Shown: positions 34,370-46,991 of the stretch, in pieces
Layout: each line of letters opens with the position of its first letter
How positions within the stretch are numbered: position 1 is the first letter of the stretch
Source: Apostichopus japonicus
Taxonomy: Eukaryota > Echinodermata > Holothuroidea > Aspidochirotida > Stichopodidae
NCBI RefSeq assembly: GCF_037975245.1
Contig: NC_092571.1
Coordinates: 14,071,417-14,135,416, forward strand
Direction of reading: 5' to 3'
DNA: 64,000 nt
Translations under genes and position numbers: made by a program
Notes under the pieces: model-generated
Databases searched by the model: none
Seen by the model: only the letters and a program-made list of their open reading frames with translations
What the model was told of the DNA's origin: nothing

Positions 34370-35740
34370 AGAACTTTTTGGCCAAGGTGTAATATTCTTT
34401 ATGGTAGATATTCATTCATTTACTTCAGTTGTTTTCTATCGATGTCGATGAGTCATTAAGGTTAAATGGTCATACTGAAAACCTTGTAATAAGGCTAACA
34501 CAACTGCAGCAACTTACGTTTTCTCGTTTCTTGTGCAAGGTTGTCTAAAGTATTTATAGTAAATGTCAACATTTGTGGCTTACCAACTTAAGCCTAACCT
34601 TCAAAAACTTTAACCAATCTAATAGGACTATCAGTTCCTTTGTGGCAAGAAATCACAAATCATTTTAGGCTATCTGGTCTACCTTTGCTTGTTAAATGAG
34701 ACACTTATTCTTTTAATTTGTTTATTTTGTCCACTGAGCATTACACTTCCTTGCAACGATTATAAAGTTTCAAGAGTTTTTAGAAAGGAGTCATATCATC
34801 CTCTGTGGTGAGCCTGTAACATTTGCAATGTCTTATCAGTTATGGTATTTACCTTTTGTTATGCATTTCATAATTGTCATAGCTTCTTGCTGGAAACACA
34901 CCTTGGTTTACTTTGGCTGCTGAATAGCATCTTGCAGTTTAGAAGTCCTCTTACTGAAAAAATCCTTTTAACTAGTTCTTGGAAATTTGTTTTCTCTTTT
35001 TCTTCTCTATTTTTGTTATCTGAAGTAACTGTTTAACTATTTATTCGTATGGTTTCGTATTATAAAATTTTAATCTCATCTTTAGAAGTGTTTAAATCCT
35101 TGCAATAGGCTGAAGTAATATATACAAAGATCTCTGTACATGAAACCTGTGTGTTTACAGCATAATTAAAAAAAAGTAAATATCACTTCAACTTCAATCA
35201 TCTCCTTCTGTTGAGGAGATTATTGTTTTTGCTTAACATGGAAGTCAAAGGTCAGCAAAGGTCAAGGCATAATAACACACATAATGACACCATGTTAACA
35301 CTATCTCTAGAAGTCAAAGGAAAATTGAAGTTAAATAGCAGTTTAGTCAGACATTTCAGTACCTAGCAATTTCTTTTAAATAGCATAACACTTCAAACTT
35401 CCATATAATGCTTGATATCCTAACATACACTTCATCGAATTTAAGGCTATGCCTACAGTTTGGAACTCCAAAATTGTATTTTCCAAGAAACATCAGTTCT
35501 TGAGGTATAATTTGTGGCCAAAACTGAACTAGTTGGAGAGTTGGTATATTTTTTGTGAAAGTATGTATGTTCAGGAAACGATATTTGGGGATCCCTTTGT
35601 GTGTAGATGATTTGTTGTTGTTACTATAATTATTAATTGGTTTTATATCCTGTAGTTATGTACTTTGCGTAATAAGTTATATATTGTAAAAATAAATATA
35701 TGAAGACTTTATCCTGACCCTCATTTGAATCATTGTGTTA
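34370..35740 (+). other. 3' UTR or downstream sequence of SAMD3-like gene
   Basis: No further exon is supported. AATAAA at 35691-35696 is the last such signal before the right terminal repeats and could end a long transcript; other A-rich stretches exist, so this is tentative. Confidence 0.4.
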
Positions 35741-35757
35741 TCTTTGGATTATCAATT

Positions 35758-35975
35758 TGAACCAATATAGAATCAGTGTGAACCAGAATTACACCAATGT
35801 GAACCGGAATGTAGTCATCTTATCAACCAACAGTTTGAACCGGAATCGGATCATTTTATTTGAACCAAGTTTTCGGATCATTTTGAACCGGATTGGATGG
35901 GTGCCCGATTAATCCAGTGTCTGGTTCATATTTGATCCGTTTCTGATCATATCTGAACCGGGAATTTTAAGAGTG
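35758..35975. repeat. Right subterminal GAACC repeats and inverted terminus
   Basis: About eight GAACC/GGTTC units in 200 bp, several extended to GAACCGGAAT or linked to GGATCATTTT. The outermost 22 bases (35954-35975) are the right terminal inverted repeat. The left counterpart has TTTGAACCGTTTCTGATCA (29311-29329); the right has GATCCGTTTCTGATCAT (about 35935-35951). Confidence 0.72.
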
Positions 35976-37044
35976 TGTGTCTGCATTTTCTGTAAGAAAT
36001 TATGATGCGTTAAGCGTTTAAAGTATGCAATTGATTGTCGAGTTTCGTGAATTTTACATAGTTACTATCTAACTTAACCAGATTTACCACTTAATGAGTT
36101 GTCTTCGCGGCTAAAATGAGGAATCCTTTGACACAAGTTTTTATATTTCATTGTAAGTAATCAAGGTGAGACAACGCTCTTTAGCAATAATTGTACCTTT
36201 TTTTTTTTACAGTCGTACATAGTAGGCAACGCAGGTAATTGTAGCCATCCATTGTAATATTTTAGAGAGAATGTTTCAAATGTTGTTTCTTCCTTTCCAT
36301 AGTTTCCAAGATGGTTTAACAATATTATCATGTATATGAGACATAAAACAGACCATTAGGTTGCCTAGCTTTTCTTCTAAAATTCAATGCTCCGTCGGAA
36401 TGATCCAACAACAATGTGGAGTGAAGTGAAGTGCGGGAAGCTACTCGTCCAGGGGGGTGGGTTGTATCTTTCATTCAGCCCCTGCCTCCCGTCCCGCCAA
36501 CCAAGAACACTTTTCAATGAATTTGATGACTATTAAAGATAATAGCCGAAAGAACCCTATGAATATCACGTGGTTTAAAGTAGAGAATTCGTTCATGACA
36601 ATAGTCCATCATTAATCAATCGCAACTTTGTTACGTCATTTCAGATGTTACAATTTAAAACAGAAAAGATTCTAAATTATTTCTTGATTTGTGTTAAATG
36701 CGTTTCATTTTGAAATCATATAAAACGATTAATCCACAGTGTAATTATCAATTGGTTAATAACCTATAAGGATTACATGTTCAGATCCTTTGACTTATTC
36801 AATTACCTTTCTACATTCAGGTGTGTAACAGGGGACCTGTGCATGACTCATTTTATACAATGTCCCTGTCGATTCTCATGGCTTTATCATGTAAAACTGG
36901 TAAAGGTGGTTACCAAATTATCAATAATAATTTATGACCAGGTTTCGCCAATTATATCGTACATATTTCAACTTGTGTTTCGGTGTTATAACACACTTCA
37001 GTTTATACTGATGGCTGTATCTTATTCAAAGTACAAACTGATAT
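35976..37044. other. Start of segment B, non-coding
   Basis: The part at 36.36-36.8 kb matches 560-1020. The end (37010-37040, cttattcaaagtacaaactg) matches 56730-56750. No exon is seen. A G run lies at 37048-37058. Confidence 0.55.
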
Positions 37045-37985
37045 TTCGGGGGGGGGGGGCGGAATAACCACTGTTAAGCTTTGCAAGTCCCCGGGTTCGG
37101 ACGGGCTTCCGAGGGAGTTCTAAAGAACATTTTCAGCTATAATTGGACCTGATATCAGAGCTGTCTTCGAAGACGCCTTCCAAAACGCACTGTTAAACCA
37201 AAGTCAACGTCTGGGAATGATCACTTTGCTGTCCAAATCTGGGAACCCCTTGGGTCCTCGTAACAAGCGCCCGATAACCTTGTTAAATGTGGATTACAAG
37301 TTGTGGATGAATGTGGATCAGAATATCAAAATTATTATATATGGTTCGGCTACGATGCATCTTGTGATGTCACCTAGAACGAGAAAGCTGAGATATTTGA
37401 GAGCAGTCTCAACCTTTAGCATCCGCTGGCTTTCGATCTTGGGGAAAATCACCGTCATTAGTCGTTTGTTTCGCCCATCTTGTGGTACCCGGACGTGGTG
37501 TACCCAATTCCGCGTTGCGTCCTGGTGCGGTTGGGGGGAGCGATATTTTCATTCATTTGGTCGGGTGGTACCAAAAACTTGAGAAGGTGGGGGGGGGGGG
37601 GGTGAGGAGTGATTTATCTGGGAAGTAAATTGACCTTTTATTTTTGGAGGAATAGATGCAATACAGTTTTAATTTGCCAGTAGGCAGGCAGTCCTGGAGG
37701 CGGTTAAGTGTAGCATTCGCCTTCAGATTGAAGGTAATTTTCGCCTTTTTTGGACGCTGGTGTGCTGGGGAGGTGTGTTTTGTTTCGCTGCTTGCTGGTC
37801 ATCCTATTGTTTTGTTTTTTAAATGTCAGAGTGGTGGTTGGGGGTTTGTCTCTGCTGGTCGGTGGGCGTGTTTGCTTTTTGGGCCCGCTTGACTTATTTT
37901 ATTTTTCAGAGAGGGCTGGTTGGACAGTGCCGTTTGGCCGTGACGTTTTGGTTCCCGCAGAGCGGGTCACGAGAAAAGCATGGAA
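37045..37985 (+). pseudogene. Rearranged LINE copy with RT core deleted
   Basis: This begins at the ORF2 linker (gcggaataaccactgtt), runs through GPDIRAVFEDAFQ and LLNVDYKL, then jumps near 37303 to a position after the YADD box, so the RT catalytic core is missing. After further deletions (near 37585 and 37670) it continues with the ORF2 C-terminus and the complete 3' end, with the CCCGC-aga-GCGGG hairpin near 37955. The stretch at 37180-37200 preserves one more A than the full-length copy at the frameshift site. Confidence 0.85.
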
Positions 37986-38293
37986 CAAGCTGGAAAAAAA
38001 TGAACAATTCTAACAAAAACATGAGCATTACTCTCTAAGTTGTCACAGCCTCCAGGTTACGTGCAGCACAACAACTGATCACGTTGGTATTCTTCGCCAA
38101 AACGACAATGCATAGAATAACTTTTCATCTAGGCAAACACATACTATTTTTTCGAGGTGTGTACAATTCGCCTGTCCCTTCAGTAACAACATATCTTCAT
38201 TACTGAATATCTATTATTGTATCGTTATTACATTGTATTGAGAAGAATATGGTTCGGTATCGATGAACGATCAATTTAACAACTACTTTTTAT
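37986..38293. other. Non-coding duplicated sequence
   Basis: Matches 1450-1510 plus 1690-1800 without the SINE found there, so it provides the empty site for SINE copy 1. Confidence 0.7.
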
Positions 38294-38468
38294 GAAAAAG
38301 TCGCCCAGGAAAGAACCTGGGCGCAATAACCAAAGTACGGAACAACTGACCCGCTCTCAACCCCAGTCCCCTTGAAACGGGACTGTGACTGTGTAATCAT
38401 CGTCGGTTGTGCATCACCATTCCTCACAAAAGCGAGAAGATACTACACATGATCTGAGCCAAAAGGCC
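38294..38468 (-). mobile_element. U2-snRNA-headed SINE, copy 3
   Basis: On the minus strand: head GGCCTTTTGGCTCAGATCAT, body with CAGTCCC and GGGGACTGGGG arms, and the terminal CCCAGG/CCTGGG hairpin followed by GACTTTTTC. The uninterrupted paralogous site is at about 1797-1812 (caattcaacaactcattg). A 4-5-bp duplication (CAACT) flanks the insert. Confidence 0.82.
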
Positions 38469-41400
38469 AACTCATTGCAAGATGGCTTGGTGGTGAATGG
38501 GATGGCGTAGCCTACAGTAAAATGAAAATCGGTTTGTCGGCTTGTCGATACCTGTTTCCTCGGGCCGACCGTTTTTACTTTAGTAGATGTTTAGTGTGCA
38601 GTTCGATGTGTGTGTTGGAGGGGTGGTTCAGGTGGGTGGTGTGAGTAATTGTTTATTGCTGATAGTTTAGTTCAAATACGGGTAGGGTTTGGTGTTTAAT
38701 GCGTTTTAGGTCGTGACGTTCGCGGATCACGTTAACAGCACAGTAAAGTTACCAAACACTATCGGTTACAAACCACTGGGTGAACCATATTACGCAAATA
38801 CCCCACTAAATGAGACTATCAGCATATAGGCCGGGGGCTTGGCCTCGAAGGCGTTATAATAATTCTGCCCAAAGTTGTTCATGAGGAATAAATTTCGGAT
38901 ATTGGTGATTGAGCATTGTTCCTAAGTTACTTAGATCTTAAAAGTATTAGAGTAATCCCCTTAATCACGTATATGATATAGTTTTCTATTATTTTCTAAA
39001 TCTTCGTAATCTTTTCTTGTTCTGTTCCTCTTGTACTTTTTATGGCTCTCTGTAGCCTGGTTTGCATGGCTGTAGGTGATAGGTAGGGTGGACGGGCCAG
39101 GTCATATTTGCATTCAAAGAATTTTTGTTTCTTCTTTCTCTTTTTTTTTCAGTTATCTTCTGTGATTCTCCTCTCTTATATGCTCTCTCTGGACTTGTAC
39201 TCAACATGTTTCCTTTAACTTTCTCAGCAGCCCTAGTCACCTCAATCAATTAGCAAATTGTTTGATCTACCTTGCATAATTGTATTAATTCTATTTATTT
39301 AATCACCTTCGTCGTACTATTTTTACCACCTATACTTTTCTATTCATTTTACGCAACTAAGAACCTTGGCGGTTGAGGGACTAGTGTATTCAGCCACCGT
39401 CCCAGACGGTTATGTCTGAGACGCGAAAAACACATTCCATACTTGTCTTACGTTTTCGGGAGATTATCCCAGCACCAGAGAACGTCATAAAAAGATTTTA
39501 CCAGGCGGTGGAAGCATTGCCAAAGACCTTTATATTCGGTTCTTATAGATAAAAAGTATCGCAAGTGCCCTCGATTTTTAAATTGTAAACTTTTTAAAAG
39601 CAGGTCTATGAAACTGAAATGTCGCCCTCACATTCAAGAGAAAGTTAGCTCTTGTTTCTGAATGCCAAGTTGTAGTCTTTGAGCCCCTGGATGTGAAATG
39701 CTGCTTGTATTTTGTCATTAACATCACGTCCTTTCGGCTATTCTTTCAAAGTTAATTAAAGAAAGTCTTCACGTACCCAAACAAGTACCTAATATTTGTG
39801 AACAATAAGTAACACGCTCTCCTACCATTGGCTAATCTTATTATAATATATGTATTTAAAGACATTGATTATACAAGTTGTTATTTTCTATAACTTTTAA
39901 ACAATATTGTTATTTTACAACTGTCACGTCTTCCAAAATTCCTGCTCATTTACAACGTTCTTATTTTCAAAGTTGGTCAGCCAGTTGAATTGGCCTCTCA
40001 TTTATTATTATATCACTTTCTACCCCAACATCATCTCTCAAGAATAGCTTCTGCCTCACAAAGATGGTTTCATTTCATATGTTCCTGTGTGCCTCGTAAG
40101 CGATATCAAACGGTCGATGAAGCTGCCTCCCGTGTAGGAGGAAGATTTGTTGGGAGCATTCTGTATGTAAAATGGTGCAATCTGATGCATTGTAAACTAT
40201 AAATTAGGTTTATTATTAAGCGCAACAGTACTAATAACTACTTTTAAATTATAATGTTAGGTTGAAATGAGGGAAGTAATGTACACCTCCACTCATAAAA
40301 TCAGCTGCTGTGATAACAATATTCATATACGATCGATATGGAAGTTAATATAGAGCAGTCTTCTACAGTTCTTGACTCGTAAGTAAGCTCACCGATGTCA
40401 TATCGCCGATCCCGAAGAAAGATGATGAATGCTTCAACGAGGAAATAGTAAGAAAGACATATCATTACTAGTTCGATAAGCAGTAACATGATTAAAGTTC
40501 TTCGAGATGAAACACAATTAGGTCGCTTATCTATCAGTACAAAGTACTTATTCATCTCACCCGTTACATTTCTTTGAATACAAAATATGTGTTGCTGTAA
40601 CGCCAACATGAATACATTAAAAGCCTGTTCATTACGCATTTATTGAACATGCTTTGATCATGTTCATGAGGTGTTTGCGTGTGAGTTGCCCTCGCTCTCT
40701 ACTTTGAATAAAATGTTATTTATTTAAATGACTAGATTATTACGTATATTGTTTTAATATGGTGTAAATGTGTGAGACAAAATACAGTTAGTAGAACCTA
40801 AGCCAGCATTGCCAAGTGAATTATTTGTATTCATTTCCAATGAATGTAAGAGTCATTAGGCTTGGGAAAGAAGCGCGCTATTAATTTGACTTCTGTGTAA
40901 TTTTAATAGAGACATAGAAAATAGATAAAGATGAGTAGGACGTAACGGAGACTCACGTTTAAAAATATAATATCAGCGTAACTAGGGGATGGCCGTTTGG
41001 CCGGATGGGTTGGTGAGCCTGTTTGCGGACCGGCCTTTGTTTTAGAAAATTAGTTGATTGGAAAGTGTGTGTTAACGTGGGAATGTATGTTGTTGTGGCT
41101 GTGCGTGTCATGTAAAAGAAAAGAACATATAGTTCTCTAATTTGTATAACAACTGTTTCTCTTCATACAACCTCATATAGAAGTAGTGTCATTGTATTTA
41201 TTACCCTCTTTTACTCTAGTTCAATGGACGAAATAAATTGCGTAAAGTTGTGAAGAAACGTTCGTACTTTTTCCTTTTTACGAAAACTTTAACAAAATTG
41301 CTGTGTATTTCAGATCAATGAAATCATAAGTAACAAAAACAAAAGCAAGCACAATGCTTGATATTTGTGTTTTAATCTGTCACGGTTTTGTAGTCTGACT

Positions 41401-41779
41401 TATTTCTAGAAGTAGATTCTTAATACCGTAGCTATACCAGGTCAAACTAAGTGTTTTGGTTAGCAAAAATTGAAATGCTACGATGGATACCAACTTTTTC
41501 GGAGTGATCTTAGATGTTCCAAATAAGTTCTATACGGCGGATATCAGATGACACTTGGACCGAGTAACCTGTTCACCTTACCAATGAGAAGATTTTCTTT
41601 ATTATAAATTCAATAAAATGAGAAATGATGAAGGTACCACGAGGTTAGTTCATGAGGGGAACGTGGAGTGCCACGATGAGATAAGAATCTAGAGGCAACG
41701 GTGATACGGAGAGTACCAAATTGGAACCTCAATAAGTAACATGTGAGCACGAAACTGATATAGGAGGAAAATTTTAGAG
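38469..41779. other. Non-coding duplicated sequence, segment B
   Basis: Collinear first with 1810-3460 (to about 39880), then with 8.6-8.87 / 13.8-14.03 kb (39.90-40.11 kb) and 14.09-15.4 kb. No exon is supported. Confidence 0.6.
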
Positions 41780-42084
41780 GAAAATTTGCCAGTTGGCAGG
41801 CAGTCCTGGAGGCGGAGCAGTGTGACATTCGCCTTCAGGTTGAAGGCGATATTCGACGTTTGGGGCTGGGGAGGGGTGTTTCGATTCGCTTCGTGCTGGT
41901 CGTCCTTTCGTGGTCTTTTAAATGTTTGAAAGGGTGGTTGGGGTTTTTGTCTCTGCAGGTCGGTGGGCGTATTTACTTTTTTGGCTCGCTTGACTTGAGT
42001 TTCGTTTGTCAGAATGGGATGGTTGGGTATTGCCGTTTGGCCGTGACGTTTTTGGATCCCACAGAGCGGGTCACGTAAAAAGCA
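41780..42084 (+). mobile_element. LINE 3' end (~300 bp) with 14-bp target duplication
   Basis: This starts near gaggaaaatttgccagttgg and ends GTAAAAAGCAC. AAACTGATATAGGA at 41752-41765 and AAACTGATATAAGA at 42087-42100 form the target duplication (one mismatch). The paralogous A site near 15425-15445 is uninterrupted. The 5' breakpoint is shared with the copies at 57376 and within 37.67 kb. Confidence 0.9.
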
Positions 42085-42100
42085 CCAAACTGATATAAGA

Positions 42101-44480
42101 TGAGTTCTACCGATGGTACAGTACTTGGGTCATGCTTTTGAAAGTTCCGGATAGTTGATCCTGTGCCAACCGCATACCGACAATTTGCAAAATACAAAAT
42201 AAATAGTAGTCCGGGACTAGAAAATTAAGTAGTCCTTTACACAATGCGGTACGTCAATATTGTTGCAACTAATTTATTCATCATTATGAATACAATGCAT
42301 ATGAATTCACAAATACCAAGCAATATATCCAGCCAGCTAATGCGCTACATGAATTATGATTTTGAAACAAATACCAATATGATACATATAAAACCTTTGA
42401 AAGCAATGAAAAATTCAAAACCAAATAAGTAATGATAATCGTAAAAAGCGCTTAAACATAACATAGTGAATTTTACTTGGCAGCAATGTAAACCTATACA
42501 AAGTCCTCTAACACACGACATCGCGTCATCCCCAAACACCAACAGGAAGAGATCCAGAAACTCTAATGAAACACCTGCAATATATCCAGAATCAATCAAA
42601 TTGAAAGAAAACGAATTTCTCAATATCATAAAGCACTCAAAAGGATATATACAGAACCGAGTAAAGAAGTAATGCCACATCTGGAATTGTAAACAATACT
42701 CATTCTGTCGTGCGGAAAGATCATTAATTTAAAAACTCTTTGAACTTAATGGCTAGCCCGACGATACCAAAAACGTCTCTTAAAGCAAAATATGATTAGA
42801 AATGATGATATAAGAAAAACATTGAACACCAAATGATTGGCTATAGGGTTTCCTACGAATACTAAAAATGATATTTCCAGAACCATAGGAACATTTTCAA
42901 GCCCTTAACTGTGATATATTATATACACTTGTAATTGTCAATGTCAGTATTCTACTATAAGGATGGGTTTTTAAAGGTATATTATATATGAAATGCTATC
43001 ATTTTCTCTTCTGTGATTATCTTGTAATGTGATACACTTAATTTCAGTAGAGATATAGCTAATGATCGTTTATATTCGATTAAATAATTATAACCTCAAG
43101 TGGATATTCGTTGTTTCTTATTGAACATTGTTTAATCTTGTAGAATAAATAAATATAGTGATTTCATTTTTTGATCGAAACAGTTTTGGGTAATTTAACT
43201 TGTTTTCGCAGGAAAGGTAATAAAGAGATGTATTCTGCTTCCGGGTTTTACTTTCATAATTCGGAGCACACTCATTTGAAATATATTGAAAGTATTTTAT
43301 CTCAAGAATCGCATTGGAAATGTTCACAAGTTAAATTGTGTTTATTACAGGGTTAATGGATTAATGATTTATTACAATTGCAATGATTACTCTGTAAATG
43401 AATATAAACATGAACACAATGACAGTTGCGTATAAATAGAAACTTTGTTTAAATCAGCATATGAACTCTCATAAATAGGTATTATCGATTTAACTAGATG
43501 ACACATAATTACATTAGGTGTCATTAATATTTTCACTTACCTTTGAAATAATATACTATTAACGTTAAAGCATTTTAGCTTGACTTTCACCTCTGTTACT
43601 GAATGATCGATAATTGTCTTTGTCTTTTCTCTCTCATATTCAAGGTAATAGTAAAAACTTTCGTGGAGAACATGACGCTTACGTTCATTAACATGCTTGT
43701 TGCTGATTTCTGCATCAAGCAAAACGAAAGTCCATTAAAAATAACACTATTGCTTGTGAACCTCTGTTACATCACAGAGGTGTCTACAATACACACATAG
43801 TTCAATTAAATCAGAACCAAAGAACAGTAAAAATGATATTCTGAACCTTCATTAACGCCTGTTTCCCACTTTTAGCTAACGCGGCTGTTTGGGCTAACCA
43901 ACGGTAATAACAAGATCCAAACGTACAAGTATTATTTGATACCACTTTACTAATTATATAAGTAGTATGTAGTATTATATGATTTTAAATCAGTATGTGA
44001 ACAATATTCAGAGGTTTGATTGACGCCTGTTTCTCACTCTCAGCTTACGCAGCTGTTTTGGATGATCAAAGGTACTACATACACGTATTAGTTTACCTTT
44101 AGTAATGTTTAATCTGGTATAATAGTCTACGGGGACCTAACTATGGAAATGCTATAAGGCAAGATACGTTTAACTTTATAACACTTTACAATGTATGTTT
44201 TGAAAATCCTATTACCAACGTTTACAAGGTGATAGTCACATCCAAGTCCATTATTAGGTATACATTGATGCTAGATAGGCGTATTGATGACAGTTTCATG
44301 TGTACTCAATATTATAATATTCACTTGAAATGATTGTATATTTAGTAGACCCCAATTAGATCCCGCAACAACAAAGAAGCCTTTTCATTATAGAACTATT
44401 CCTTCATAAAATCAACGATATATAAAGATTTCAGTTCAACATATATCCAACTGTTTTTAAGCTGTGCGTTAACGGTCCCG
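42101..44480. other. Non-coding duplicated sequence, segment B
   Basis: Collinear with 15.45-17.7 kb. Short open frames here are not conserved in the A copy. Confidence 0.6.
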
Positions 44481-44489
44481 CAGACATAT

Positions 44490-46716
44490 TCTGCAATTTT
44501 TACAGTTAAATTATTAAGATTGAAAACCCCAAATCCTGCAGATACGGAGGACAAGCCCAAGTTTTATTACTCTGCTTGGTATCACTAACTATTGAATCCA
44601 TGATTCATCGGTGAATTTTCGGGCAGATACGTCACCGATACGATACAATTCGGTATTGTTCAGCTCTAATCGAAGTACTTAATAATATTTGTATGACAGT
44701 GAAATCATATGGAAAGAGAAAGTCACATCATCCCACAACCCGAAAACAATATTTTCATCTGATAGTTGCTACATCTTGACAAGAAAAATCCATTCAGTGC
44801 CTTCTAAAAATAAACCAGGAAGATGGGGAGACTCCATATTGGATTATTCAGTTTACAAAAATCTTCAAATGGTTGTATACGTTGTGCGTTAACTACCATG
44901 CCTTTCATAGCTTAAAGTTTCCCGTCGTACACAAAAGTACAGACAGATATGTCTCCGGTGTGCACACCTCGGTGACATTCCACTCAAATGTAACTACATA
45001 TTTATGATATTTATATGAAGAAGAAATATTAGAGAATGCAATGTCAAATCATAAAACTTGGAATAAGCACAGGTTGACCTGATAGTTGATCTCTCTTAAC
45101 TATAAAAATAACAAAAAGTTCCTTTAGGAAAATGACGCTAGCAGGAACAATACGAAGAATAATATAGAAAATGTTAAATCACTACGTTGCAAGATTTCGT
45201 CTCAATAAATATTCGACTGTATTTAGGCTGTGCGTTAACGATGTTGCCGCAAGTTCTTTTTAACAATGGCCCGTTCCGTCAAAAGATTAGCATTGAACTA
45301 CTTAAATTTGTTTAATTATAATCTACGTACTATAAATATAAATATGGAAAGCAAAACTCATATCCTACAACCAAAGAAGAAACTGTTGATCTTTTATCTG
45401 GGAAATGTCGTTAGCAGGAACAAAACGAAGAATAAACCAGAAAAATGGAAAATTTGTTCATAATAAAATCTTTGTTTAATTTGGATTGAAAACAAATCAT
45501 GAACTTACGATGGATAATCTCCACGTGAGAGCTTCTTACCTGACCGGCCCTGTGGGATCCAAAACGTTACAGCCAAACGGCACTAGCCAAACAGCCCATT
45601 CTTACAAACAAAATTTAAACTCCATGTGAGTATTCTACTTGGAATGCATAACGCTTGAATCTATGATTCACATCTCAGAACAGCTGATTGTACGCCATTT
45701 TATGGCCACATTTGTCTCCGGTGTGAGTTGTCCCCATGAGTTTGAACACTTATCAAAGTACTATATAATACTTTTATGAAAAGGAAATATTTGTAAAGGC
45801 ATCCCATAATACAAGGAATACACAGATACACAATCAGCATGCGGAACGTTTCTCTAGCAGGAGCATTACGAAGAGGAAGACAGGAAAGGTAAAATATCCA
45901 TATTGATAGATTTCATTGCAATGAATCATCAAATGTGTTCATGTTGTGTGTTAGTAAACAGAGAATTAATTCTGTTGTCGAATTTTTCACATGGCTCGAT
46001 AACAAAAATAAAAAATCCGTGTGAATATCTACTTGGAATAAATATCGATTGAAGTTATTATCCAGATCAAAAAGAACAGTTCATTGTACACAAAAGAACG
46101 AACAGATATGTAGCCGCGATGTGATATCTCGGTGATGTTCAACTCTAATCTAAGTACTATATAATATTTATATATAAAATATATAGAAAGACCAGGTTAC
46201 ACAATAGAAAGGCAGGCGAATAACAATATGTTGATCTCATAGTTGATCCATCTTGACAATAAAAAATACATCAATATTCTCGAGAAAAAAGTGCATTTTC
46301 CTTTTAAAATAGTTTAGAAGGTGTAGGTTTGAAAGAAACAAGAAAAATGATCATAATCACTGTGTGAGTGTTCTTCCCTGAGCATATAATCTTTGAATCT
46401 AAGATACATCTCCGAGAAAACAGCCGATTGTACGCAACACTACGATCAGATTTGTCTCCGGTGTAAGTCATCCCCATGAGTTTCAACACTAATCTAAGTA
46501 CTATATAATATTTTTATGAAAACGAAATATTTGTAAAGGGGAAGTGATATCTACAGCCAAACAACATATTATTGATTTTTAGTTTCGTTAATTACAGAGA
46601 ATTAATTAAGTTGTCCCGTTTTCTAGTTGCAGGTTTATGATTGAAAAACAAATCATGGAAGTAAGATATATAGATGATCTCCGCTTCAAATCGCATCAAA
46701 CATCATCGCATTGTAC
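44490..46716 (-). pseudogene. Tandem array B of decayed Ig V-like exons
   Basis: At least six relics have HTGE-region landmarks near 44635, 44950, 45715, 46110 and 46450, with one more near 45300. The order and sequence match array A unit by unit: 44635 with 17880, 44950 with 18255, 45300 with 18600, 45715 with 18960, 46110 with 19380 and 46450 with 20070. The array therefore existed before the A/B duplication, and B has lost about two units. A LINE end (45530-45619) interrupts one relic. No unit is open. Confidence 0.75.
45530..45619 (-). mobile_element. Ninety-base LINE 3' end with target duplication
   Basis: The LINE 3' hairpin region only (CCCAC-agg-GCCGG, stem partly decayed). Flanked by CTCCACGTGAG (45519-45529) and CTCCATGTGAG (45620-45630), an 11-bp target duplication. 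The A paralogue near 18875 is uninterrupted. Inserted inside a V relic. Confidence 0.88.
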
Positions 46717-46974
46717 TTATTACGTGACCCGTCCTGTGGGAACTAAAACGTCACGGCCAAACGGCACTGAGAAACCAACCGCCTCTCATAAACAGAACTC
46801 ACAACCCAAACAAGCCAGCAACAAATGGCCCACCACCTCCCACCAGAACATTCAAAGTGCTACAAACGGACGACCAGCCCGCAACGAAACAAACTGCCCT
46901 TCCCCAGCATACCAGCGCCCGTAGAAGGCACTGGCAGCCCCAGATAAACTGTAAAATCACCCTCAACCTGATTA
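46717..46974 (-). mobile_element. 5'-truncated LINE 3' end
   Basis: About 258 bp of the LINE 3' end on the minus strand, moderately diverged from the full-length copy, inserted after 'cgcattgta' of a V relic. The same phrase is uninterrupted at 20290-20300. Confidence 0.85.
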
Positions 46975-46991
46975 TCCTCCGCATAAGGGTA

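Larger units (their letters stand above)
29257..35975 (+). mobile_element. Candidate CACTA/EnSpm-like element carrying a SAMD3-like gene
   Basis: The left end (29257-29278) and the reverse complement of the right end (35954-35975) match at 18 of 22 positions. Both begin CACTCTTA and end CCGGTTCA. A dinucleotide TG flanks both ends (29255-29256 and 35976-35977), a plausible 2-bp target duplication. Short GAACC/GGTTC repeats cluster next to both ends: about five on the left (29273-29480) and about eight on the right (35758-35960), as subterminal repeats do in CACTA elements. The interior holds a spliced SAMD3-like gene and no recognised transposase. Segment B lacks the whole stretch. CACTA affiliation is inferred from termini only. 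Confidence 0.6.
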
